Source of the DNA: Myxococcales bacterium
Lineage (GTDB): Bacteria; Myxococcota; Polyangia; Fen-1088
Reading direction: 5' to 3'
Assembly: GCA_003159055.1 (NCBI GenBank)
Contig: PMLH01000020.1
Location: 190-7,793, forward strand
DNA length: 7,604 nt
In this document: in pieces, positions 1-6,748 of the stretch
Numbering within the stretch: the stretch's first letter is position 1
Layout: each line of letters starts with the position of its first letter
Made by a program: the position numbers and the translations under genes
The notes under the pieces: model-generated
What the model saw: only the letters and a program-made list of their open reading frames with translations
Databases searched by the model: none
Told to the model about the DNA's origin: nothing

Positions 1-162
1 TTGGCCGCCGCCCGCCGATGCCGAACTGCGCGGCTTGATTCGGCGGCGCGCTTCGACCCAAGACTGGCGCTGCTCGACCCTCGCCGCGACCATTCCTGAC
101 GGTCTTCGCGGCCGCGCTCGGTCACCGATCGGCATTGTTGCGGCGAACAGCTCGGGAACCTG
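1..162. other. Left-edge region with no assignable gene
   Basis: This stretch lies downstream of the aldehyde dehydrogenase stop. On the plus strand, one frame is open from the edge to a TAG at 173-175 and another to a TGA at 97-99. On the minus strand, a frame beginning with ATG at 135 runs open to the edge. All three are GC-rich at their third positions and none gives a recognisable motif, so the end of a convergent gene or the start of a co-directional one are both possible. A CGCGGCCGCG palindrome lies at 107-116 and CCGATCGG at about 125-132. Neither is followed by a T-run, so I do not call a terminator. Confidence 0.4.
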
Positions 163-1611
163 TCAGAATGGGTAGGGTTGTTTTGGGTCCTCGATGCTGA
201 TCCACCGGAGCTCGGTGAACTCGTCGATCGCCGCCCGGCCGCCGAAGCGCCCGTAGCCGCTGCCCTTGGTGCCGCCGAACGGCATCTGTGCCTCGTCGTG
301 CACGGTGGGACCATTGATGTGGCAGATGCCGGACTGAACGCGCTTGGCGACCTCGAATGCGCGAAGCACGTCGCGCCCGAAAACCGCCGCCGACAGCCCA
401 TACTCGGAGGCGTTGGCAACGCGTACCGCTTCGTCGACCCCTTTGACCCGGACAACGCACAGGACGGGGCCGAACGACTCCTCGCTGTAAAGACGCATCT
501 TTGGCGTCACTTTGTCGAGTACGGTCGCCGTCATCACCGTGCCCTGCCGCGTGCCACCTGCCGCTAGCCTGGCCCCTGCACCGATCGCCTCCTTGATCAT
601 CCCCTCGACGCGCTGGGCGGCCTCCGGCCCGACCATGGACCCCAGCACGACTTGCCCGTGGGGATCGCCGGCTGGCAGCGACGACGCTTTGGCGGCCAGC
701 TTCTGCACGAAGGCGTCGGCGACCGACTCGTCGACGATCGCCAACTCGGTCGACATGCAGACCTGGCCCTGGTTGGCGTAGGCGCCGAAGGCGGCCGCGT
801 TGACGGCCGCGTCCAGGTCCGCGTCGTCGAGAACGATAAGCGGGGCCTTGCCCCCGAGCTCGAGGAGCACCGGTTTCAGGTGGCGCGCCGCCTTTTCTGC
901 GACGATCCTGCCCACCTTGGTCGAGCCGGTGAAGTTGACCCTTCTCACGGCGGGGTGCGAGATCAACGCGTCGACGATCGCAGCGGCATCTTCGGGCGCG
1001 TTGGTCACCACGTTGACCACGCCGTCGGGCAAGCCGGCGTCGCGCATGGCCTCGCCAATCAGTCGGTGGGTCGCGGGGCAGGTCTCTGACGCCTTCAATA
1101 CGACGGTGTTGCCGGTGGCGAGCGGCATGGCGATCGCGCGCACGCCCAAGATGATCGGCGCATTCCAAGGCGCGATGCCGAGAACGACGCCCGCCGGTTG
1201 GCGGTAGGAGAAGGCGAGGCAGCCCGGCTTATCGGACGGGATGACCTCGCCGCCCACCTGGGTGGTCATCGAGGCGGCTTCGCGCAGCATGTTGCTGCCG
1301 AGCGCGACGTTGAAGCCCGCCCAGGGAGCGGTCGACCCGGTCTCGCTCATCATCCGCGCAATCGCCTCGTCGGTGCGCGAGCTGAGGATGTCGGCCGCCT
1401 TGAGCAACTTGGCGCGTCTCTCACCCGGGCCCGTGGCCGCCCAGGCGGGAAAGGCGGCTGCGGCAGCGTCGACGGCAGCGTTGGCGTCGACGACCGAGGC
1501 CGCTGCCGCACGTGTAGCCGGACCGCCGCTCATTGGGTTGGTGCGTGTGTAGGTCTTGGCGCCGACGGCGCTGGCCTCTTGGTTATTGATCAACATTGGC
1601 GTATCGAACAT
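163..1611 (-). CDS. NAD(P)-dependent aromatic aldehyde dehydrogenase (vanillin/salicylaldehyde dehydrogenase type)
   Basis: This enzyme probably oxidises an aromatic aldehyde to the matching acid in the cytoplasm. The 482-residue protein is a full-length aldehyde dehydrogenase: APWN (147-150), the cofactor-site lysine in VLKAS (171-175), FTGS (227-230), catalytic Glu251 in ELGGKAP (251-257), catalytic Cys285 in QGQVC (281-285) and EESFGP (377-382). The stretches GIAPWNAPIILGVRAIAMPL (145-164), HINGPTVHDEAQMPFGG (431-447) and SGYGRFGG (451-458) are typical of the vanillin, salicylaldehyde and benzaldehyde dehydrogenase branch. It follows pobA by 59 bases in the same direction, which makes 4-hydroxybenzaldehyde an attractive substrate, with vanillin as an alternative. 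Family and chemistry are clear, but the exact substrate is inference, so no gene symbol is given. The start at 1611 rests on the ribosome-binding site and the usual family length. Confidence 0.9.
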   Translation of the reverse strand: MFDTPMLINNQEASAVGAKTYTRTNPMSGGPATRAAAASVVDANAAVDAAAAAFPAWAATGPGERRAKLLKAADILSSRTDEAIARMMSETGSTAPWAGFNVALGSNMLREAASMTTQVGGEVIPSDKPGCLAFSYRQPAGVVLGIAPWNAPIILGVRAIAMPLATGNTVVLKASETCPATHRLIGEAMRDAGLPDGVVNVVTNAPEDAAAIVDALISHPAVRRVNFTGSTKVGRIVAEKAARHLKPVLLELGGKAPLIVLDDADLDAAVNAAAFGAYANQGQVCMSTELAIVDESVADAFVQKLAAKASSLPAGDPHGQVVLGSMVGPEAAQRVEGMIKEAIGAGARLAAGGTRQGTVMTATVLDKVTPKMRLYSEESFGPVLCVVRVKGVDEAVRVANASEYGLSAAVFGRDVLRAFEVAKRVQSGICHINGPTVHDEAQMPFGGTKGSGYGRFGGRAAIDEFTELRWISIEDPKQPYPF

Positions 1612-1670
1612 GTGCCTTCGTCCTTTCTCCCGGTGACCCGGATCCGATAACCCATCGAATGTTTGCTGCC
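1612..1670 (-). other. Intergenic gap between pobA and the aldehyde dehydrogenase gene
   Basis: This 59-base spacer is the only noticeable gap in the cluster. It contains the ribosome-binding site of the downstream gene and short CG-rich words (a CGGATCCG palindrome and CCGG pairs around a 4-base loop). I see no T-tract terminator and no convincing -35/-10 pair, so readthrough from pobA is the simplest reading. Confidence 0.5.
1621..1626 (-). promoter_or_regulatory. Ribosome-binding site of the aldehyde dehydrogenase gene
   Basis: AAAGGA on the minus strand, 9 bases before the ATG at 1611. It fixes the start there and not at the ATG at 1872, which would lie deep inside pobA. Confidence 0.75.
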
Positions 1671-2861
1671 TCAGTCTTGGGCCCCCTGCCAGTCCATCGG
1701 CAATCCGACATAGTTCTCGGCCAGCGACGTGGATGCCGCTTGCGAGCGCACGACGTAGCGGAGCTGAGAAATCTGCAGGTGTTGCTGGAAAGGATCGTGC
1801 TCGGGGAATCGATGCAACATGGAAGTCATCCACCACGAGAAGTGCTCGGCTCGCCACACGCGTCGGAGGCACGTTCTCGAATAGCGCTCGAGCGCGGCAA
1901 CACTTCCAACCCTAAAATAGGATGCAAGCGCTCGCGCCAGCACTTGCGCGTCGGCCATCGCCAGATTCATTCCCTTGGCGCCGGTCGGCGGCACGAGGTG
2001 TGCGGAGTCGCCTGCCAAGTAGAGCCGGTGGTACTGCATGGGCTCGACCACGAAGCTGTGCATGGCGGTGATCGACTTTTCCAGAATGGTCCCCTCCTTC
2101 ACCCGCCATTCGTCGCCTGTCTCGAGCCGCGCGTGAAGCTCCTGCCAAATGCGGTCGTCCGACCAGTGTTCGATGGGTTCCTGCGGCTCGACTTGCAGGT
2201 AAAGTCGGGTTACCTCGGGCGAGCGCATGCTGAAGAGCGAGAAGCCACGCTCGTGATAGGCGTAGACCAACTCGTCCTGCACCGGCGGTGCCTTCGCGAG
2301 AATGCCGAGCCATGCGAAGGGATACGTGTGCTCGACTATCGAGAGAACGCCATCCGGAATCGATTGGCGAGAGATCCCATGCGAGCCATCGCAGCCCGCG
2401 AGGAAATCGCATTCGAGCTCATGCTCGGCGCCGTCGGTGACGTAGCGGACGCGTGGGCGTTCGCCGTCGAGATCGCGCAAGCCGACGCCTTCGACCGAGA
2501 AGTGTATCTCGCCTCCCGCCGCGAGGTGCGCACCCACGAGGTCTTTGACGACTTCCTGTTGGCCATAGACGGTGATGCATCGTCCAGTCAAGGCGCCGAA
2601 GTCGATGTGATGCCTGCTGCCGTCGAAACCCAGCTGGATCCCGCGATGGATCATGCCCTCCCGCCGCATCCGATCGCCAAGCCCGATCTCATTCAAGATG
2701 TCCACGGTCCCCTGCTCAAGCACGCCGGCGCGGACCCGCCGCTCGATGTACTCACGGGTGTGCTTTTCGAGAATCACCGAAGCGATGCCCTCGCGGCGCA
2801 AGAGGTGCGCGAGCAGCAGCCCCGCCGGGCCGGCACCGATGATTCCCACCTGCGTCCGCAT
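1671..2861 (-). CDS. pobA: 4-hydroxybenzoate 3-monooxygenase PobA (FAD-dependent)
   Basis: PobA hydroxylates 4-hydroxybenzoate to protocatechuate using FAD, O2 and NAD(P)H, and so feeds the pca genes. The 396-residue protein is collinear with the well-studied Pseudomonas enzyme (394 residues). It has the FAD-binding GAGPAG (9-14), the CDG motif (157-159) and GDSAH (284-288). Substrate-site residues are conserved: Tyr200, Ser211, Arg213, Arg219, Pro292, Thr293 and Tyr384 correspond to Tyr201, Ser212, Arg214, Arg220, Pro293, Thr294 and Tyr385. RRVRAGVLEQG (41-51) and AENYVGLP (381-388) are PobA hallmarks. At the positions tied to NADPH preference it has Lys33 and His34 instead of Arg33 and Gln34, while Tyr38, Arg42 and Arg44 are kept. 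The ATG at 2861 lies 5 bases after pcaC, with AAGGG 9 bases upstream (2875-2871). Confidence 0.97.
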   Translation of the reverse strand: MRTQVGIIGAGPAGLLLAHLLRREGIASVILEKHTREYIERRVRAGVLEQGTVDILNEIGLGDRMRREGMIHRGIQLGFDGSRHHIDFGALTGRCITVYGQQEVVKDLVGAHLAAGGEIHFSVEGVGLRDLDGERPRVRYVTDGAEHELECDFLAGCDGSHGISRQSIPDGVLSIVEHTYPFAWLGILAKAPPVQDELVYAYHERGFSLFSMRSPEVTRLYLQVEPQEPIEHWSDDRIWQELHARLETGDEWRVKEGTILEKSITAMHSFVVEPMQYHRLYLAGDSAHLVPPTGAKGMNLAMADAQVLARALASYFRVGSVAALERYSRTCLRRVWRAEHFSWWMTSMLHRFPEHDPFQQHLQISQLRYVVRSQAASTSLAENYVGLPMDWQGAQD

Positions 2862-2866
2862 GGCGT

Positions 2867-3268
2867 CTAACCCTTACCGCCTTCCGGTTGCTGGTCGATC
2901 TCCGCGAAGGTCTGCGCAGCCAGGTGGAAGGCGCTGTTGGCGGCCGGTATCCCGCAATACACCGCCGTCTGCAGGAGAACTTCTTTGATTTCTTCGCGGG
3001 TAACTCCATTGTTGAGGGCCGAGCGCACATGCAATTGAAATTCGTCCCCGCGATTGAGCGCGACCATCATGGCAAGGCACAAGAGGCTCCGCGTGCGGCG
3101 GTCGAGCCCCGGACGGGCCCAGATCTCGCCCCAGGCGAAGCGCGTAAGCAGGTCCAAGAACTCGCCATTGAACGGGGTACGCCCTCTGATGCTCTTCTCG
3201 ACGTACTCGTCGCCGTGTACAGCACGCCGCACCTGCATGCCTCGATCTAGTCGTTCGCGTTCGTCCAT
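2867..3268 (-). CDS. pcaC: 4-carboxymuconolactone decarboxylase PcaC
   Basis: PcaC decarboxylates 4-carboxymuconolactone to 3-oxoadipate enol-lactone, the substrate of PcaD. The 133-residue protein is of normal length and consists of one carboxymuconolactone decarboxylase domain. It includes FNGEFLDLLTRFAWGEIWARPGL (33-55, shown by its key GEIW at 47-50), the helix DRRTRSLLCLAMMVALNRG (56-74), the QLHVRSALNNGVTREEI segment (78-94) with His80, and YCGIPAANSAF (104-114). The start at 3268 is supported by AGGGAG (3281-3276) 7 bases upstream and by the family N-terminus. It begins inside the last 22 bases of pcaD, which suggests coupled translation. The stop is followed after 5 bases by pobA. Confidence 0.95.
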   Translation of the reverse strand: MDERERLDRGMQVRRAVHGDEYVEKSIRGRTPFNGEFLDLLTRFAWGEIWARPGLDRRTRSLLCLAMMVALNRGDEFQLHVRSALNNGVTREEIKEVLLQTAVYCGIPAANSAFHLAAQTFAEIDQQPEGGKG

Positions 3269-4059
3269 CTGGTTTCTCCCTGGGCCGAAAGAAAGCCCAC
3301 CACGCTCTGGTTGAAAGCGGACTCGGCTTCGACGTTCGACAGGTGCGCCGCCTCGAGCTCGACGTGGCGTGCGCCAGCGATCTGTTGCACGAGCCAGCGA
3401 CCACCGGCAGGCGGCGTAGCCGTGTCCATCTCGCCGGTGATGACCAAGGTCGGTACGCGCACTTCGGCGACACTGCCGCGCAGGTCCGCATCGCGCACGG
3501 CCGCGCACGCCGCGATGTAGCCCGCGCGGTTCGTCGCCAACAGCATGCGGTGCAACTTTTCCACGCTCTCGGGAGCGCGCGCTCGAAAACCTGGGGTCAC
3601 CCAACGATCGAGCACGGTCTCGGCGATGGCGCCCACACCGCTCCTCTCGACGGCTTCGATGCGTGCGTTCCACGAGGCCCGCGTGCCGATGAGCGCGGCC
3701 GTGTTGGCGAGCATCAGCGTCTTGAAGCGCTCCGGTGTATGCACCCCCAGCCACAGCCCGACCATGCCCCCAAGCGAGAGGCCCAAGAAGTGCGCGGTCG
3801 CCGCCTTGGTTGCATCGAGTAGCGCAAGCACGTCGCCGGCCAGACCCGGAACATCGACAGGCAGGGTGGAGAGCGACGAGGCTCCCTGTCCGCGCATGTC
3901 GTAGCGGAGCACGCGGAACGTTCGCGCCAGTGCCGCGATCTGACCGTCCCACAGCTCAAGTGCCGTGCCGAGCGAGTTCGCCAGCACGATGACCGGCGCG
4001 TCCGCTGGGCCGTCCAAGCGATAGTGGAGCCTGGCTCCAGGGACGTCGAGCGCAGGCAT
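3247..4059 (-). CDS. pcaD: 3-oxoadipate enol-lactonase PcaD (alpha/beta hydrolase)
   Basis: PcaD hydrolyses 3-oxoadipate enol-lactone to 3-oxoadipate. The 270-residue protein is an alpha/beta hydrolase with a complete visible triad: nucleophile Ser95 in GLSLGG (93-98), acid Asp212 in GEMDTATPP (209-217) and His239 in AAHLSN (237-242). ANSLGTALELWD (27-38) and VLRYDMRGQGAS (50-61) are the PcaD-type oxyanion and strand motifs. The position usually read as RGHG is RGQG here. The ATG at 4059 is 2 bases after the pcaB stop and has GGGGGAAG 8 bases upstream (4075-4068). The frame is open further upstream, but that part overlaps pcaB out of frame and is unlike any lactonase. The domain is not fused to PcaC, unlike actinobacterial PcaL. 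The gene end overlaps pcaC by 22 bases. Confidence 0.94.
   Translation of the reverse strand: MPALDVPGARLHYRLDGPADAPVIVLANSLGTALELWDGQIAALARTFRVLRYDMRGQGASSLSTLPVDVPGLAGDVLALLDATKAATAHFLGLSLGGMVGLWLGVHTPERFKTLMLANTAALIGTRASWNARIEAVERSGVGAIAETVLDRWVTPGFRARAPESVEKLHRMLLATNRAGYIAACAAVRDADLRGSVAEVRVPTLVITGEMDTATPPAGGRWLVQQIAGARHVELEAAHLSNVEAESAFNQSVVGFLSAQGETRWTNAND
3276..3281 (-). promoter_or_regulatory. Ribosome-binding site of pcaC inside pcaD
   Basis: AGGGAG on the minus strand, 7 bases before the ATG at 3268. It decides the pcaC start, because the same frame stays open for several hundred bases upstream through pcaD. Confidence 0.75.
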
Positions 4060-4061
4060 CG

Positions 4062-5453
4062 TCACTGCTTCCCCCGTCGGGGGTTGCCATCCCGCGCAGC
4101 CAGCACGCGATCGATCCACGTCTCGGCCAGCCCGAGATACTCGGAGGGGCTGCAAAGGCGGTCCAGCTCCGCGGCCGAAAGCCGGCTGGTGACCTGGCGT
4201 TCTTCCTGGAGCACTTGTCGCAGCGGCTTTTGTTCGGCCAGCGCACGCCGGCATGCGTGCTCCACGATGCCGTGAGCTTCGCCGCGGTCCATGTGTCGGG
4301 CGAGCGCCAGGGCGACGGGCTCCGACAGCACGACACCGAGGGTCGCCTCGAGATTCGCGTGCATCTTGCCGGGGACGATCTCGAGCCCTTCGAAAATCTC
4401 CAGGGCGTGTTCGAGCGCGCCCGCCGTGAGCCGGCAGATCTCGGGCAAGGTCTCCCATTCAGCCTGCCAGCCGCCGAGGCCGCGTTCGTGCTCTTGCGGC
4501 ATCGCCGACAAGAGGGTCGAGACCAACGCCGGAACTCGTGTCGCGACGGCCAAGATCGCAGCGGCACCCACCGGGTTCCGTTTGTGCGGCATCGTAGAAG
4601 AGCCACCGCGCCCCGGGGCGATTGGCTCGAAGGCCTCGCCGACCTCAGCCTGCATCAGCAACGAGAGATCGCGGGCCATCTTGCCTAAGCTTCCGGCGAG
4701 CAGACCGAGGGCTGCGCCCGCTTCGGCCACGCGATCGCGCTGGGTATGCCACGGCATGCTCGGGACACCCAAGCCCAGCTCTTGACCGAGCCGAATCGCG
4801 ATGGGAAGGCCGTGAGCACCGAGTGAGGCCAGCGTGCCAACCGCACCGCCCAATTGAATCACGAGCACCCGGCCACGGAGCTCCGCCATGCGCTCCCGTT
4901 GACTTTCGATCGCGCTCAGCCATCCGGCTGCCTTCAAGCCGAATGTGACCGGCGGCCCGGGCTGCAGCCAGGTGCGACCGAGCAGCACTGTGTGGCGGTG
5001 CTGGTCCGCGAGGCGCGCGAGCAGGTTCGACAGGCGGAGGAGCTCGGAGTCGAAGAGGTCGAGCGCTGCTCGCAGTTGCAACACCGTGCCGGTGTCGATG
5101 GCGTCCTGACTCGTGGCCCCCCAATGCACCAGGTGCGCGGCGTTGGGATCCCGCCGAGCTACCAATTCCGTCAGCTCGCGGATGACCGGGATCGCCAGGT
5201 TGCCGGCGAGCGCCGCACCCGGGGCGAGCGTGGCCAATTCGAAGAGCTCTGCGCGGCACTGGGGAGTGATGGCGTCCGCCGCCGAGCGCGGGATCACCCC
5301 GACCTCGGCCTCGGCCCGCGCGAGCGCAGCCTCGAAATCGAGGAGCCCCTGCACGCAAGCGCGATCGGAAAAGACTTCCCCCATCTCGTACGAGCCGAAT
5401 ACCCCGTCGTACAGTCGGCGAGGGTTATCAGAAATCGAAGAAGACGGTTTCAT
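4062..5453 (-). CDS. pcaB: 3-carboxy-cis,cis-muconate cycloisomerase PcaB
   Basis: PcaB converts 3-carboxy-cis,cis-muconate to 4-carboxymuconolactone in the cytoplasm. It belongs to the fumarase/aspartase/argininosuccinate lyase superfamily, whose members act as homotetramers. The 463-residue protein shows VFSDRACVQGLLDFEAAL (27-44) near the N-terminus, HWGATSQD (110-117), LLGRTWLQPGPPVTFGLK (157-174) and the superfamily signature GSSTMPHKRNP (284-294) on the flexible catalytic loop. The ATG at 5453 was chosen because it places the conserved N-terminal block at the expected distance and leaves a short lead of about a dozen residues. CAGGG lies 5 bases upstream (5463-5459), a modest ribosome-binding site inside pcaG. 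The frame stays open upstream to 5561, but that part is antiparallel-free coding of pcaG and does not resemble PcaB. Adenylosuccinate lyase is the main alternative family and fits the context poorly. Confidence 0.95.
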   Translation of the reverse strand: MKPSSSISDNPRRLYDGVFGSYEMGEVFSDRACVQGLLDFEAALARAEAEVGVIPRSAADAITPQCRAELFELATLAPGAALAGNLAIPVIRELTELVARRDPNAAHLVHWGATSQDAIDTGTVLQLRAALDLFDSELLRLSNLLARLADQHRHTVLLGRTWLQPGPPVTFGLKAAGWLSAIESQRERMAELRGRVLVIQLGGAVGTLASLGAHGLPIAIRLGQELGLGVPSMPWHTQRDRVAEAGAALGLLAGSLGKMARDLSLLMQAEVGEAFEPIAPGRGGSSTMPHKRNPVGAAAILAVATRVPALVSTLLSAMPQEHERGLGGWQAEWETLPEICRLTAGALEHALEIFEGLEIVPGKMHANLEATLGVVLSEPVALALARHMDRGEAHGIVEHACRRALAEQKPLRQVLQEERQVTSRLSAAELDRLCSPSEYLGLAETWIDRVLAARDGNPRRGKQ

Positions 5454-6012
5454 GGGGACCCTGCAAAACGATGTTCCACTCGAAAACGTCGGCTTCGCTG
5501 GCCTTTGTCCTTGCGACCAAGGTGCTCCGCCTCGCGGCCGGTACGCGTCGCAGGACCACATCCTCCTCGTTCGACGGCTCGTCGGAAAAATAGATGCGCG
5601 TGACAGCTTGCCGCAAAAGTCCGCGCATGAAGACCGCCACCAGGATATGCGGCGCCTGCAATCCTGCGCCCGGCGCGGGCACGCGCCCTGGCTTCACGGT
5701 GGTGAAACGAAACCGGCCCTCAACGGTGGTCGGCACGCGCGCGTAGCCCCGAAAGCCCGGGGTTATGTCTTGTGGGGCGTCGGGGTGCACGTATTTGCCG
5801 TTCGCGTCCGCTTGCCAGACCTCGACCAGGGCGTCGGGGACGGGCACGCCGTCACCGTCGAGCACGCGGCCTTCGACGGCAATATGTCGACCGACGGCCT
5901 CGGGCTCGGCAACGCGCTCGCCAAAGAGCCACTGCAGGCCGATGTGAAAGAAGGGGCCGACGGTTTGCGAGACCGTCGTTACGCGCGGCTTGTCGGTTCC
6001 TTCATTCTCCAT
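5428..6012 (-). CDS. pcaG: Protocatechuate 3,4-dioxygenase alpha subunit PcaG
   Basis: PcaG is the structural partner of PcaH in the (alpha-beta)n protocatechuate 3,4-dioxygenase. The 194-residue protein has the alpha-subunit signature SQTVGPFFHIG (15-25), the intradiol core LVEVWQADANGKY (62-74) and the characteristic C-terminal end ETVFFDF (188-194). It keeps only remnants of the metal site. The position of the second ligand tyrosine reads KPGR (107-110), and the His-x-His pair is replaced by PHILV (121-125). This is normal for the non-catalytic alpha subunit and separates it from PcaH. The ATG at 6012 overlaps the last 11 bases of pcaH and has GGAGAA at 6026-6021, 8 bases upstream. The gene end overlaps pcaB by 26 bases. 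Confidence 0.96.
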   Translation of the reverse strand: MENEGTDKPRVTTVSQTVGPFFHIGLQWLFGERVAEPEAVGRHIAVEGRVLDGDGVPVPDALVEVWQADANGKYVHPDAPQDITPGFRGYARVPTTVEGRFRFTTVKPGRVPAPGAGLQAPHILVAVFMRGLLRQAVTRIYFSDEPSNEEDVVLRRVPAARRSTLVARTKASEADVFEWNIVLQGPHETVFFDF

Positions 6013-6745
6013 GGGCCAGGTTCTCCATGGGCGTAGAGTCGCGCCCGCGCAGGACGATGTCGAAACGGTAGCCGAGTGCCCATTCCGGCTGGGTCGCCTG
6101 CCAGTCGAATTGGGCGATCAAACGATCGCGCGCCTTCTCGTCCGACACGCAATTGAAAATCGGGTCAAGCGCGAGGAGCGGGTCGCCCGGGAAATACATC
6201 TGCGTGACGAGACGAGTGAGAAAGGCAGGGCCGAACAACGAAAAATGAATGTGCGCGGGCCGCCACGCATTGTCGTGGTTGCGCCAGGGGTACGGCCCCG
6301 GCTTGATCGTGACGAAGCGGTAGCGGCCTTCCTCGTCGGTGAGCGTGTGACCGCAGCCGGTAAAATTGGCATCGAGGGGAGCGTCGTGGTTGTCGCTCGA
6401 ATGCCGATAGCGCCCAGCCGCATTGGCCTGCCAGATCTCGACCAGGGTTCGGCGCAACGGCCGTCCGCTGTCGTCAAGCACTCGGCCCCCGACGATAATG
6501 CGTTCGCCGAGAGGCTCTCCGCGGTGCTGACGGGTAAGGTCGGCGGCGCTCGGCACCACGCGGTCGAGACCGAAGGCGAAGGAGATGACCGGGCCTGTGG
6601 TTTCGGAGACGGTGTGGGGCAGGACCACCAGCGGCTGCGTGGGCGCGCGCTTTCGGCTCGATTGGTAGGGCTCGTGCAGGTACTTAGGCTGAGTGCCTGG
6701 TGCGGGCCGGTGGAAAATCTCTTGTTTTGTTGTTTGGTCGGCCAT
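6002..6745 (-). CDS. pcaH: Protocatechuate 3,4-dioxygenase beta subunit PcaH
   Basis: PcaH is the iron-bearing subunit of protocatechuate 3,4-dioxygenase, which opens the ring of protocatechuate between its two hydroxyls using O2 to give 3-carboxy-cis,cis-muconate. The 247-residue protein has the full non-haem Fe(III) ligand set of intradiol dioxygenases: Tyr113 (in GRYRH), Tyr152 (in GPYPW), His165 and His167 (in AHIHFS), with the conserved active-site arginine at Arg162. LVEIWQANAAGRY (101-113) is the family core strand. The length is usual for PcaH. The ATG at 6745 is preceded by AAAGGG (6759-6754 on the minus strand) at a spacing of 8 bases, inside the end of pcaF. Its last 11 bases overlap the start of pcaG, as expected for two subunits made in equal amounts. 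Confidence 0.97.
   Translation of the reverse strand: MADQTTKQEIFHRPAPGTQPKYLHEPYQSSRKRAPTQPLVVLPHTVSETTGPVISFAFGLDRVVPSAADLTRQHRGEPLGERIIVGGRVLDDSGRPLRRTLVEIWQANAAGRYRHSSDNHDAPLDANFTGCGHTLTDEEGRYRFVTIKPGPYPWRNHDNAWRPAHIHFSLFGPAFLTRLVTQMYFPGDPLLALDPIFNCVSDEKARDRLIAQFDWQATQPEWALGYRFDIVLRGRDSTPMENLAHGE
6005..6032. repeat. 12-bp direct repeat forming the pcaG initiation region
   Basis: The 12-base word ttctccatgggc occurs at 6005-6016 and again at 6021-6032, separated by 4 bases. On the mRNA strand it reads GCCCATGGAGAA twice. The upstream copy (6032-6021) lies within the pcaH reading frame, where its ATG encodes Met240, and it supplies the GGAGAA ribosome-binding sequence for pcaG. The downstream copy (6016-6005) contains the pcaG start codon at 6012-6010. 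As a result PcaH ends with MENLAHGE and PcaG begins with MENEG, although the two copies are read in different frames because the offset is 16 bases. Confidence 0.85.
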
Positions 6746-6748
6746 GGC

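Noticed and set aside
101..135. Rho-independent terminator after the aldehyde dehydrogenase gene
   Set aside because: Short palindromes are present (CGCGGCCGCG and CCGATCGG), but there is no T-run on the transcript side, so the evidence is too weak.
122..1168. A 348-codon arginine-rich open frame on the minus strand
   Set aside because: It is out of frame inside the aldehyde dehydrogenase gene, and its composition is typical of a frame-shifted reading of GC-rich DNA.
1612..1872. An 87-residue N-terminal extension of the aldehyde dehydrogenase
   Set aside because: Most of it overlaps the end of pobA in another frame and has no aldehyde dehydrogenase similarity. The ATG at 1611 has a ribosome-binding site and gives the normal family length.
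1596..2870. A 424-codon open frame on the plus strand, antisense to pobA
   Set aside because: It mirrors pobA across almost its whole length, has no recognisable motif, and is the expected by-product of high third-position GC. PobA on the other strand has all its catalytic residues.
3269..3952. An N-terminal extension of PcaC that would make a 361-residue protein, suggesting a fusion
   Set aside because: The extension is an out-of-frame reading of pcaD. There is no PcaL-like fusion, since the lactonase is intact in its own frame.
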